Source of the DNA: DATDMG01 sp036518955 | GTDB lineage: Bacteria; Actinomycetota; Actinomycetes; Actinomycetales; Kineosporiaceae | Assembly: GCA_036518955.1 (NCBI GenBank) | Contig: DATDMG010000074.1 | Span: 1-16,369, forward strand | Direction of reading: 5' to 3' | DNA length: 16,369 nucleotides | Shown: one piece after another, positions 7,733 to 15,022 of the stretch | How positions within the stretch are numbered: position 1 is the stretch's first letter | Layout of the letters: every line of letters begins with the position of its first letter | Notes under the pieces: generated by a model | The model's input: only the letters and a program-made list of their open reading frames with translations | Databases searched by the model: none | Told to the model about the DNA's origin: nothing | Made by a program: the position numbers and the translations under genes

Positions 7733-7739
7733 GGCTCCG

Positions 7740-8047
7740 CCGGACCGGCCCGGCCGGCTGTCCGATCCGGACGCCGTGGTCGCCGCGCTCGTGCTCGGCC
7801 TCGGGTTCGGCGCCTTCACCTCGGTCGACTTCGCCCTGATCACCCAGGTGCTGCCGGCAGACCTGGACCGAGGAAGGAGACCTCGGCGTCGTCACCATCG
7901 CCAACTCGCTCCCCCAGGTTCTCGCCCCGGTGATCGCCGCACCCATCGTCGCCCATCTCGGGGGGCTACCCGATGCTCTTCACGGCCTCGTCGCTCAGCT
8001 CACTGGCCGGCGCCGTGCTGGTGTACCGCGTCAGGTCGGTACGGTAG
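7740..8047 (+). pseudogene. MFS transporter, C-terminal remnant with frameshifts
   Basis: Three successive frames together give the last two helices of a major facilitator superfamily transporter: DAVVAALVLGLGFGAF...ALITQVLPADLDRG, then DLGVVTIANSLPQVLAPVIA...IVAHLGG, then GYPMLFTASSLSSLAGAVLV ending RVRSVR at a TAG at 8045-8047. The first shift is near 7875 and the second lies in a run of six G at about 7960. The transporter's N-terminal two thirds are absent. It is a decayed gene fragment; single-base sequencing errors could explain the shifts but not the missing N-terminus. Confidence 0.7.
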
Positions 8048-8399
8048 GAGCCGGCGGCGCTTGCTCAGCTCACCGGGACGGGGCACAGGTGGTGCAGCCC
8101 GCGACTTCCCCGAGGATGTCGATCGCCAAGATGCTGAGGCAAGCCTTCCCGGTCCCGGCTCGATATGGGGCGCCGCATCGGTCCTGCGTGATTCACGGCA
8201 CAGCGCGGCTATCCAGCCATGGCGGCGGGGTCTGTGCGGCGGTTCCACGACGCCGACGCCGGAACGCGCGGCACCCCACGTCCGGCCGGTCCGGGGTGCG
8301 ACAAGTCCGGGCGTCGACACCTGGCGGGCATGCTCCGCCGGGCCTTTCCGGCCGACGATGGCAACGTCCGGACCGGACCCGAACCCACCAGGAGGAGCC
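8048..8399. other. Intergenic leader of the CAP/signal-peptidase operon
   Basis: No convincing gene is seen between the MFS remnant and the GTG at 8400. The region should contain the promoter of the operon that follows, but I see no clear consensus boxes. The stretch ends with a strong ribosome binding site (GGAGGAG). Confidence 0.4.
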
Positions 8400-8969
8400 G
8401 TGCACCTGATTGCCGTACGGAACCGAAGGGTCCGCCGGATCCCGGCCGGCCGCCGGTTGGTGAACCTGCTCCTGCGGGCCGTCGCCTGCTTGGTCGCGAC
8501 GGTGTCCGTCGGTGTGATCCTGGCCGACACGCTGCGGGCCACGGCGCCGGCAGATGCGGCCGCCCGCGCACCGGCCGTCCACGCCCGGGCTGGCGCCGCC
8601 GGCGGCGCGGCGTCCCCGGCGGAACTGGTCCGCGAGGTGAACAAGCTGCGGGTGCGGGCCGGCTGCGCGGCGGCCACCGGTAACGCCGCGCTGCAGCGGG
8701 CGGCTCGGGGCTACGTCCTCGTCGCCTCGGACGCCGGCGGCGTGGCCCACGTGGACGGCGTCGGCGGGACGGCCCAGGATCGCGCCCGCCGCCAGGGCTA
8801 CCGGGGCAGCGTCATCGAACTGGTGGCCGAAGGATCCCTGCAGCCGGACGAGTTCGGCGCCGCGCTGCCCCAGTTGGTGAATCAGAGCGACCTGCTCGAC
8901 TGCCGGTTCCGGTCGGTGGGAGCCGCCGTGGCGAACCGGCACCTCGTGATCGTGCTGGGGGACCTGTGA
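8400..8969 (+). CDS. Membrane-anchored CAP (SCP/PR-1-like) domain protein
   Basis: The 189-residue product starts at a GTG with GGAGGAG 4 nt upstream. A basic N-terminus (VRNRRVRRIPAGRR) precedes a hydrophobic segment at about 24-44 that is either an uncleaved anchor or a signal peptide, followed by an Ala-rich linker. The rest is a compact CAP domain: ELVREVNKLRVRAGCAA, then NAALQRAARGYVLVASDAGG, a His in VAHVDG, DRARRQGYRG, a Glu in VIELVAEG and a final LDCRFRSVGAAV...LVIVLGDL. The His and Glu match two of the conserved CAP cavity positions. The two Cys (AGC and LDC) probably form a disulfide. The protein acts outside the membrane. CAP domains bind lipids or act in envelope processes, and the exact role here is unknown. 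The stop overlaps the next start (GTGA). Confidence 0.8.
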   Translation: MHLIAVRNRRVRRIPAGRRLVNLLLRAVACLVATVSVGVILADTLRATAPADAAARAPAVHARAGAAGGAASPAELVREVNKLRVRAGCAAATGNAALQRAARGYVLVASDAGGVAHVDGVGGTAQDRARRQGYRGSVIELVAEGSLQPDEFGAALPQLVNQSDLLDCRFRSVGAAVANRHLVIVLGDL

Positions 8970-9598
8970 CGACGATGAATGGCGAACGCTGGGCCTACCG
9001 CACCGATGATCCCAAGCCGTCGCCGTACCTGCACCTAGAGGCGAAACCCTATGCCGACGACGCCGTCGTCGGCGTCGTCGCCACCAGGGACCGGCGCGGC
9101 CGCCGGATCCGCGGCGGCCCGGAGGGGGACGTCGGGAGGCCCGCTGTGCCGGACGACGCCGTCACCGGCCCGGTCGCCACCAGGGACCGGCGCGCCCGCC
9201 TGTTCCGCCGCGGCCCGGAGGGGGACGTCGGGACGCCAGCGGTGATCGTGGCTGCGGCCGTGCTCGTCGGGCTCGCCGTGGCCGCGCACTCGGTCAACGA
9301 CGCCGGTAGCGACGCGGCGACGCGGCGGCCCGCGGGAACTGCCGACCTGACGCCGATCGGAACGACCCCGAACGGAACGACCCCGAACGGGTACACCCCG
9401 GGCCCTGCGGCGTCCCCGGGCAAGGCCAGCCCGACGCCGTCCCCGAGCGGCCCGTCGTCCGGGACCGAGACGGTGGGCTCCGGCGGCCGCCGGTCGTGGC
9501 GGATGGTCGTGGTACCCGACTCCGACTGCCGCCGGTTCGTGGACACCACCGACCGATTCCCGACGATCACGATCTCGGTGCAGAACTCATGTCAGTGA
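8966..9598 (+). CDS. Single-pass membrane protein with two 32-residue repeats
   Basis: The 210-residue product starts at a GTG overlapping the preceding stop, so the genes are translationally coupled. Residues ~31-94 are two copies of a 32-residue repeat rich in Arg and Asp (core ATRDRR...GPEGDVG), on the presumed cytoplasmic side. A membrane segment follows at ~91-110 (AVIVAAAVLVGLAVAAHSV). The extracellular part has a Thr/Pro/Ser-rich linker with TPNGTTPNGYTP and a small tail with two Cys (DSDC and NSCQ) that may form a disulfide. I do not recognise the family. Its place between a CAP protein and a signal peptidase suggests an envelope role. Confidence 0.75.
   Translation: MTTMNGERWAYRTDDPKPSPYLHLEAKPYADDAVVGVVATRDRRGRRIRGGPEGDVGRPAVPDDAVTGPVATRDRRARLFRRGPEGDVGTPAVIVAAAVLVGLAVAAHSVNDAGSDAATRRPAGTADLTPIGTTPNGTTPNGYTPGPAASPGKASPTPSPSGPSSGTETVGSGGRRSWRMVVVPDSDCRRFVDTTDRFPTITISVQNSCQ
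9057..9248 (+). repeat. 96-bp in-frame tandem duplication
   Basis: Two copies of a 96-bp unit lie head to tail, at about 9057-9152 and 9153-9248. The block around GCCACCAGGGACCGGCGCG is at 9080 and again at 9176. Each codes for 32 residues. The copies have diverged at several codons, so the duplication is not very recent and the reading frame has been kept. Confidence 0.8.
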
Positions 9599-10269
9599 CA
9601 GTGGCGGCGCACCGGCACCACAGTGCCCCACGGACGCACGGCGTCATGGTGCTGGCCGTGCTGCGGCAAGCCATGTTCCTGGTGATCTGCGTCCTCGGGG
9701 CGTCCCTGTTCGCCAAGTCGTTCGTCGGGCAGGCGTTCGAGGTGCCGTCCGGCTCGATGGAGCCTACCCTTCGCATCGGCGACAGCATCCTGGTGCGGCG
9801 GGGGCTCACCCAGTGGAGCCCCCCGCACCGCGGCGACATCGTGGTCTTTCGCGACCCCGGCGGTTGGCTGCCGCGGACGCAGCCGCCGCTCTCGCCTGCG
9901 GCGAAGGCGCTGGAGTTCCTCGGACTGATCCCCTACCACTCGGGGGAGCATCTGGTGAAACGCGTCGTGGCTGAGGCAGGCGACGTGGTGGAGTGCCACG
10001 GGCCGGGCCCGGTGTACATCAACGGGGTGGCGTCGAGGGAGCCGTACGTCGCACCCGACGCGATGCCGTGTCGGACGACATTCAAGGTCATCGTCCCGGC
10101 GCGCTCCCTCTGGGTGCTCGGGGACAACCGGGACAACTCGGCGGACTCCCGGTACCACCTCGACACACTGACCGGCAGCGTCCCGCTGTCGTCCGTCGTC
10201 GGCACCGTGCTGCTCACGGCATGGCCCCCGACGCACTGGAAGATGCACTGGGAAGGGACAGCCGGATGA
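9589..10269 (+). CDS. lepB/sipS-like: Type I signal peptidase
   Basis: The 226-residue protein is a type I signal peptidase (S26), which removes signal peptides from secreted proteins on the outer face of the membrane. One membrane segment lies at about 20-42, followed by the catalytic Ser56 in VPSGSMEPTL, RRGDIVVFRDP-like HRGDIVVFRDP, the general base Lys124 in HLVKRVVA and the box LGDNRDNSADSRYH. All catalytic parts are present. I used the ATG at 9589, which overlaps the end of the previous gene by 10 nt; the ribosome binding site is weak, so translation is probably coupled. It is the last gene of the plus-strand operon. A signal peptidase dedicated to local substrates is inferred; it could also be a general housekeeping copy. 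Confidence 0.93.
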   Translation: MSVTVAAHRHHSAPRTHGVMVLAVLRQAMFLVICVLGASLFAKSFVGQAFEVPSGSMEPTLRIGDSILVRRGLTQWSPPHRGDIVVFRDPGGWLPRTQPPLSPAAKALEFLGLIPYHSGEHLVKRVVAEAGDVVECHGPGPVYINGVASREPYVAPDAMPCRTTFKVIVPARSLWVLGDNRDNSADSRYHLDTLTGSVPLSSVVGTVLLTAWPPTHWKMHWEGTAG

Positions 10270-10288
10270 CCGGGCCCCGCGGTGCGGG

Positions 10289-10310
10289 CCCACGGCTGAA
10301 CGAAGGTAGC
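10289..10310 (+). terminator. Left arm of a 22-bp inverted repeat (split terminator)
   Basis: CCCACGGCTGAACGAAGGTA, followed by GC, begins 20 nt after the signal peptidase stop. Its perfect reverse complement lies at 13306-13327, about 3 kb away. The two arms would form one strong hairpin between convergent genes if the mobile island between them were removed. Confidence 0.7.
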
Positions 10311-10401
10311 TCATCGTCGTCAGCTTGACACTGTGCGCTACCTGGGTCGGGTGCATCCGAGGCCGGATGCGACAACGGCCGCAACACGCCAGTGCGGTTA
10401 C

Positions 10402-11410
10402 ATGAAAAAGATGGCTTCCTGCATGAGATCTTGGGTCTGCGAAAACTCGGATCCAGCAGAAAGCCATCGAAACCACTGTCCCATACCAGAATTCCCCTGT
10501 CGACTCCTGCGGACTCTCACGGCTTTCTCGGACCTTCTCGACGAGTTCCTCAGAATTTTCCGCGGATTACCCGACCCTCGCAAACCGCGCGGCCGGCAAT
10601 ATGACCTGGTCCTCGTCCTGGCAGCCTCAACAGTGGCAGTCCTCGCCGGGGCCACCAGCACACGGGCCATTGCCGACCACATCAGCGACCTTCCGCCCCC
10701 GCTGCTCAAAGCGCTGGGTGCACGCTGGTGCTGGTTCCGGCAGCGCTACCGCTGCCCGGGCGTGTCCACGCTCCGCGACATCTTCGCCCGCGTGGACATC
10801 GAGAAACTCGAACAGCGGATCGGCCACTGGCTCTTCACCCACGCCGACCGCGCCCCGGACGGCCTGCTGGTGCTGGCCCTGGACGGCAAGGTCCTGCGCG
10901 GCGCCCGGCTGGGCGACCACCTCCAGTTCACCCTCTTCTCCGCCATGATCCACGGCATCGGCGTGACCATCGGCCAGCTCCAGGTCCCCGGAGGCACCAC
11001 CGAGGTCACCCAGGTCGAGCCCCTGACGACATGATCCCCGCCCGCCGGGGACGAACCCTGGTCACCGTCGACGCCGCCCACACCCACGCCACCACCGCCG
11101 AAGCTCTCAAGGGCCAGAGGAAGATCGACTTCATCATGGCCGTGAAATCCAACCAGCCGAACCCGCTGACCGAGCTAATCTCCCGCTTCAAACCCGCCCT
11201 GGCAAGCCGGCCACCAGATCACGTCATCACCGAACGCGGCCACGGCCGCAAGAAGAAATGGTCTATCTGGATCCTGTCCGCTGACGATCTGGACTTCCCC
11301 CACCTGCAGCAGATCGCCTGCATCCAGCGCGAAACCCGGACCCTCCTTGGCGTGAACATCGCCAAAGAATACGCATTCCCCATCACCAGTGCCAGTGTCC
11401 CGTGCCATCT
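10402..11410 (+). pseudogene. ISAs1-family transposase, 5' part, frameshifted
   Basis: The translation shows ISAs1 landmarks: FRGLPDPRKPRGRQYDLVLV, a hydrophobic stretch with VAVLAGATSTRAIADH, STLRDIFARVDIEKLE, the first catalytic Asp in LALDGKVLRGA, then (after a one-base frameshift near 11028) the second Asp in VTVDAAHTHATTAEAL, IMAVKSNQPN and ITERGHGRKK. The frame ends after EYAFPITSAS, where the family normally continues for about 90 residues to the third acidic residue. That C-terminal part is found at 13073-13289. The gene is therefore disrupted twice, by the frameshift and by the insert. The ATG at 10402 is only a guess at the start. Confidence 0.75.
10410..10468. repeat. Subterminal inverted repeat of the ISAs1 element
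   Basis: GATGGCTTCCTGC at 10410-10422 and GCAGAAAGCCATC at 10456-10468 are inverted copies with 12 of 13 matches. They lie just before the recognisable transposase domain and could form a hairpin that blocks outside transcription or translation, as in several insertion sequences. Confidence 0.5.
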
Positions 11411-11414
11411 GATC

Positions 11415-11454
11415 TGATCCCTTACCGGTGGCTCTGATCCCATTCGGGTTGTCT
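11415..11454. repeat. Two 20-bp-spaced TGATCCC repeats at the left end of the Tn7-like block
   Basis: TGATCCC occurs at 11415 and 11435, and its complement GGGATCA occurs at 13073-13079 where ISAs1 sequence resumes. Repeated short motifs at element ends are typical of transposase binding sites in Tn7-like elements, so these may mark the ends of the inserted block. No target-site duplication could be seen. Confidence 0.4.
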
Positions 11455-11500
11455 TGCCACTACAGTTGCACCCACTGATCTTCTTAGTAATCTTGGGGTT

Positions 11501-11825
11501 GTGGTGAGTCGGACCGCTGAAGCGGTTGTAGATCTTGCTGGTGTCCGGTTCGCCGTGGAGTACGTCGGTGCGGACGGTGCGGCGAGACGGGACCGCTGGA
11601 TGCCTGCCTGGGAGTGCGGTTCGAGCACGCGCCGGCGGTGCGTTCCTTCCGGTTCGCCAGGGGGATGACGAGCTTCGCGGGCTAGTGGTGGTTCGCTGCG
11701 TCGGGTGAGCACGTGGGGTATGAGTCCTGGCTCGACGCGACCATGTGATGCTGATGGACTTCGACCCGGCGGTGGTGGCGCTGGCCTGTCAGCCGTTCTG
11801 GTTGTCCTGGCACGATCTACGGGCT
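11501..11825 (+). pseudogene. tnsA-like: TnsA-like endonuclease, decayed
   Basis: Pieces in different frames line up with actinobacterial TnsA-like subunits of Tn7-type transposases, which cut the 5' strands at the element ends: VVDLAGVRFAVEYVGADGAA, then FEHAPAVRSFRFARGMTSFAG, a TAG stop at 11683-11685, WWFAASGEHVGYESWLD with the catalytic Glu, and, after another shift near 11735, DHVMLMDFDPAVVALACQPF with the catalytic Asp. At least two frameshifts and one stop make it non-functional. Confidence 0.65.
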
Positions 11826-13072
11826 GCCGCCGGAGGCACTGGCCGGGACCCGGCCGCGTCCGGAGTACGACGTGGAGGCGTACCGGTTGTTCGACAAGGT
11901 GTCGGCGGGCAGGCACACGACCGGATCGGCGAGCACCCGCCGGTCCCTGGCCGCCCGCCCGGACGGCATGTTCGCCGGGCGGACCGTGACCGCGCCGGGT
12001 GAGGTGATGGAGATCGACTCCACGCCGTTGGACGTGATGGTGCTGCTGGACGGCCAACCCCGCACCGGCACCACCGACGCCTTCGGCCCGTTCGACGCCT
12101 ACGCCACCCGCAGGCTGCGTCAGGACCCGCACCTGTCCGCCGCCGCGCTGCACCGCGAACTGCTCGGCCTGGGCTACACCGGCAGCTACTCCGCCTTCAC
12201 CCGCAGCCTGCGGCAACGTGGCCTGCTCAGCGAGTGCCCGGACTGCTCCAACGACACCGTCCCGCGGATCACCCAACGCGCGTCGCTGCTGAACCATCCG
12301 CACCGCCCTCACGGGCTACCGATCCGGGTCGCGCCGATCCTCGGCCAGACCCTCGCCTCGTTCCTGGACCAGGTCGCGGTGGCCAACCACCTGCCGGCCG
12401 CTGCCCTGCTGGCCCACCTGCCAGTCTGGTTCCGTCACCAGTACCGCACCCACGACGACCTGGGTCCCGGCAGGGCACGTGTCCACCGCCAGGACGCCGA
12501 CGCCCTCGCCGCGCTCACCCGCACCGACGCCGACGTCCTGACCAGGACGCTGCCCGCCCTCGCCGGTCGCCACCGGGACCAGGCCACGCCGATGAGGCTC
12601 ACCGTCGCCTGCCACCGCTGCACCGCCCGACGCGGCTTGTCCGCTGAGATTCCGGTGCATCTGCCTGCGCTGCAACGGCTCTGCCCACGCCACCGGATCT
12701 GGCTCGGTCACACCCAGCAGATCGACACCACCGGCTGCCCGGACATCCTTCCCGCCGCACGCCGCGCCGCCCGGCTGGCCCGGAGCCACGGCGCCACCCG
12801 CGTCCTGCTCGCCGAGACCATCGCCCACCAGACCATCCAGCAGCACCTGACCCAAGATCAATACCCCGACGTGACCAAGCGCTGGACCACCCGCATCGAC
12901 CGCCTCGCCACCGCACGAACGCGATCGCCGTCCGGCACCGAACCCCACGCGCGCGAGGACCTGATCGCCGCCGCGACCTACAGCGACACCATCACCCTCG
13001 CCGCACGGCTCTTGTCCCGGCCGGCTCGACGCCCTGGACGACCGCAGAAGCCCTCAACTCGCACGCGCCCCT
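11821..13072 (+). pseudogene. Chimeric ORF: TnsB fragment, IstA-like segment, TniQ
   Basis: One open frame joins three transposition-protein pieces. At 11821-12060 is an inner piece of a TnsB/Mu-type transposase (LFDKVSAGRHTTGSASTRRS, then VMEIDSTPLDVMVLLD with the first catalytic Asp). At about 12085-12250 is a segment like the helical N-terminal part of IS21 IstA (ATRRLRQDPHLSAAALHREL, LGYTGSYSAFTRSLRQRGLL). From about 12300 it matches TniQ (GLPIRVAPILGQTLASFLDQ, then a zinc-finger-like CHRC...LCPRH). TniQ directs target choice. The DDE core of TnsB and the whole ATPase TnsC are missing. I read it as a deletion-fused remnant, although an open frame over 1.2 kb leaves an expressed fusion possible. 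Confidence 0.6.
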
Positions 13073-13289
13073 GGGATCACTTCAACTGGCAACCCTGGGT
13101 CCGCGACACCGTCCGGCAAGAAAGACCACAGCCAGACCTGGAAGGGAAACTCCGCCCACACCATGGCCACCCTCAAGAACCTCGCCATCGGCGCCCTCCG
13201 GCTCGCCGGATTCACCGAAATCAAGGCCAGCACCGAAGCCATCGCCCGGGACCGCCTCAGGGCCATACCCATCCTCGCCTCACGGTAGC
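13073..13289 (+). pseudogene. ISAs1-family transposase, 3' part
   Basis: WQPWVRDT followed after a shift by KKDHSQTWKGNSAHT, MATLKNLAIGALRLAGFTEI and RDRLRAIPILASR, ending at a TAG at 13287-13289, is the typical C-terminus of ISAs1 transposases. It is the missing end of the gene that breaks off at about 11410. The conserved third acidic residue is not visible, so sequence has also been lost at the junction. Confidence 0.65.
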
Positions 13290-13305
13290 TGAATAGTCAC
13301 TCACC

Positions 13306-13327
13306 GCTACCTTCGTTCAGCCGTGGG
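13306..13327 (-). terminator. Right arm of the 22-bp inverted repeat (split terminator)
   Basis: This is the perfect reverse complement of 10289-10310. It lies 12 nt downstream of the minus-strand CAP gene's stop codon. In the undisturbed locus it would have been the other half of a bidirectional terminator hairpin serving both convergent operons. Confidence 0.7.
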
Positions 13328-13339
13328 TGCGGGCCGCGG

Positions 13340-13873
13340 TCACCGGTCGCCGAGGTCGATCACCCAGACATGGGCGGAAAGACGCGGCAGTACCGAGCCG
13401 GCGTCGAAGCCGATCCCGGCGCTCACCATGTCGCAGGTCCGGATCCGTTGTGCGACGGCGGCCCCCGGTCCGGTGGGCTGGGTCCACTGGACGATGACGT
13501 CGTCCGGCATGTCGAGCCCCGCGGCGTAGGCCTCGGTGACCATCCCCGGGTAGTGGAACCGGGCCGCCCGCGTTATCGCGTCCTCGTTGTCAGGGTTGAC
13601 AGAGCTGAGGAAACCGCGGGCCACCATGTCCCGCGCCTGGGCCTGCGCCACCTCCGTCAGAGCCGCGTCCACCCGCAACGCCGGGCAGTGCGAATCCGCA
13701 CGAACGCCGTTGACCAAGGCGAGCAGTCGCTGCGCGTCCGAGGGCAGGACGACCTGCGGGGCGCCCATCAACCGGCCGTACAGGGCGGCGATCCCGATCG
13801 AGAGGAGCACGCTGAGCAGCATGCTGACGGCGACCTGGACGTCGCGCCGGACCACGGGCGCAGGCGCCGCCAC
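13340..13873 (-). CDS. Second membrane-anchored CAP domain protein
   Basis: The 177-residue product starts at a GTG 2-3 nt after the regulator's stop, so it is probably translated by coupling. A hydrophobic segment lies at about 14-33 (VAVSMLLSVLLSIGIAALYG), followed by a CAP domain: AQRLLALVNGVRADSHCPAL, then AALTEVAQAQARDMVARGFL, the Glu in MVTEAYAAG, a Trp in VIVQWTQ, RTCDMVSAGIGF and VWVIDLGDR. The first cavity His of classical CAP proteins is replaced (GFLSSVNPDN instead of GFFSH), and the second His is not seen. The Cys pair matches that of the other CAP protein. A longer upstream frame was rejected because it runs through the regulator gene. The role is extracytoplasmic and not known. 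Confidence 0.78.
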   Translation of the reverse strand: MAAPAPVVRRDVQVAVSMLLSVLLSIGIAALYGRLMGAPQVVLPSDAQRLLALVNGVRADSHCPALRVDAALTEVAQAQARDMVARGFLSSVNPDNEDAITRAARFHYPGMVTEAYAAGLDMPDDVIVQWTQPTGPGAAVAQRIRTCDMVSAGIGFDAGSVLPRLSAHVWVIDLGDR

Positions 13874-13875
13874 GC

Positions 13876-14922
13876 TCAGACCAGTCCCAGTCGACGGGCG
13901 GCCGACCCGGCCTGGAACCGGCTCTGCACGCCGAGCACCTCGTAGATCTCGTTGAGCCGCCGGGTCACGGTCCGTGGAGTGACGCCGAGGGCCCGGGCGA
14001 TGCCTTGGTCGGTAGCGCCCTCGGCGAGGTACCGCAGGATCGTGAGGTGCTGCCTGGTGAGTGCTCCGCCCACGTCGGCCGGGATCGGGTCGGCGGCGGA
14101 GTTGGTTATCGGGTCGGCGTCGAACCACACGCTCTCGAAGATCCGGCCCAGCAGCGCTACCAGCCGCTGCCCACGGAGCACGAAGGTCTCGACCGCGCCG
14201 CCCGGCATGTGCAGCGCGCATCCCACCGCACGGTCGTCGATGATCATCATCCGGAACGGCACGTGCTCACGGAGCCGGACGACGGCTCCGAGCTGCTCGA
14301 GCCGGCGCAGGTAGTCGGCACGACGTGGATGCGCGAGCATGCTGCGCTGGTGGACAACCTGCAGGGCCACCCCGCGGGAGAGGCTCTCGGCGGCTCTGGC
14401 GAGCGACGTCTCCAGCACCTCGTCGGAGTAGTCGGACGACGGGATCAGGGTCGCCAAGCGGTGCTCGGCGCGCAGCGGCTGCTCCGCGAGCCAGTCCTGC
14501 GTGGCACCGGGTTGACCGAGAGTCTGGACCGTCTCCGCGGAGTCACCGAGCAGCGCGTCGTGCTCGGCGATGAGCAGGTGCAGCCGGCGCTGCCCCTCCG
14601 TCAACCGGTCCATCGCCTGGCCCAGCACCTGAGCCTGGGTGATCAAGGTCTCGCGGAGCACGTCGTGGTACGGGCGGGCGGCGAGCGCCGAGGCGTGGCG
14701 GTGGAGCAGCCCGAGCGCGCCCAGCTCGACCAGCGCCCGGTCGGTGCCGGGCATCCCGAGAGCGATCACCTCCTCGAGGGACGCCGTGCCACGGTGGGAC
14801 AGCCACCGGAACAGCAGCCGGGCCGGCGCCGACAGGGTCGGCGGCCGGTCCGCCGTCGCGCCGTCCGGCGTCAGGGGGGCAGGGTCTTCCGACCCGCTTG
14901 GCCGGATCGCATTCGGGTACAC
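13876..14922 (-). CDS. LuxR/TrmB-type transcriptional regulator
   Basis: The 348-residue protein starts at a GTG with GGGAG 6-7 nt upstream. Residues ~30-75 form an N-terminal winged-helix-like segment (LLFRWLSHRGTASLEEVIAL), typical of TrmB-type proteins. The middle (about 180-270) matches the sensor-like part seen in actinobacterial regulators of this class (VALQVVHQRSMLAHP, HVPFRMMIIDDRAVGCAL). Residues ~285-345 are a LuxR-type HTH (LTRQHLTILRYLAEGATDQG, VTPRTVTRRLNEIYEVLGV). There is no receiver domain, so it is probably not a phosphorylated response regulator. It lies between a membrane protein and a CAP protein, so it likely controls this locus (inference). Confidence 0.85.
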   Translation of the reverse strand: MYPNAIRPSGSEDPAPLTPDGATADRPPTLSAPARLLFRWLSHRGTASLEEVIALGMPGTDRALVELGALGLLHRHASALAARPYHDVLRETLITQAQVLGQAMDRLTEGQRRLHLLIAEHDALLGDSAETVQTLGQPGATQDWLAEQPLRAEHRLATLIPSSDYSDEVLETSLARAAESLSRGVALQVVHQRSMLAHPRRADYLRRLEQLGAVVRLREHVPFRMMIIDDRAVGCALHMPGGAVETFVLRGQRLVALLGRIFESVWFDADPITNSAADPIPADVGGALTRQHLTILRYLAEGATDQGIARALGVTPRTVTRRLNEIYEVLGVQSRFQAGSAARRLGLV

Positions 14923-15022
14923 CGGGATCTCCCTCGATGAGGCGTGCAGTCGACGTCCGCTGGGACAGGTACCGGAAGCCGCGTATCGATGACGACGTCA
15001 GGACGGGCCCCCGACGTTGCTT

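Larger units (their letters stand above)
7451..7739. promoter_or_regulatory. Upstream region of the ligase gene with tandem repeat and palindrome
   Basis: This gap should hold the promoter of the minus-strand ligase gene, although no clear -35/-10 pair was identified. It contains a perfect 15-bp tandem duplication and an AT-richer 12-bp palindrome (both listed separately), close to the start of the MFS remnant on the other side. Confidence 0.4.
10312..13305. mobile_element. Nested mobile-element island (ISAs1 split by a Tn7-like remnant)
   Basis: The island fills the space between the two terminator arms. It holds the first part of an ISAs1-family transposase (10402-11410), a decayed Tn7-like block (about 11411-13079) and the end of the same ISAs1 transposase (about 13073-13289). 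GGTAGCT occurs at 10305-10311 and at 13284-13290 and could be a 7-bp target duplication. Alternatively CACTGTGCGCTACC near 10329 and the complement of GGTAGCTGAATAGT near 13284 could be terminal inverted repeats. I could not fix the exact ends. No gene in the island looks intact. Confidence 0.65.

Noticed and set aside
5951..7843. 630-residue version of the ligase
   Set aside because: The added N-terminus is unlike the family, crosses the repeat/palindrome region and overlaps the MFS relic. The ATG at 7450 has a good ribosome binding site and matches the family's usual start.
7659..8969. One 436-residue gene spanning 7659-8969
   Set aside because: Its first part is one frame of a frameshifted MFS relic, its middle is non-coding in character, and a strong ribosome binding site marks the true start of the CAP gene at 8400.
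10289..13327. 22-bp inverted repeat as terminal repeats of a composite transposon
   Set aside because: The arms sit immediately after the stops of two convergent genes, as a shared terminator would, and they lie outside the recognisable element ends. This is kept only as the alternative reading.
13340..14221. 293-residue version of the second CAP protein
   Set aside because: The first ~115 residues are read through the regulator gene in another frame. A GTG just after the regulator's stop gives a sensible membrane anchor plus CAP domain.
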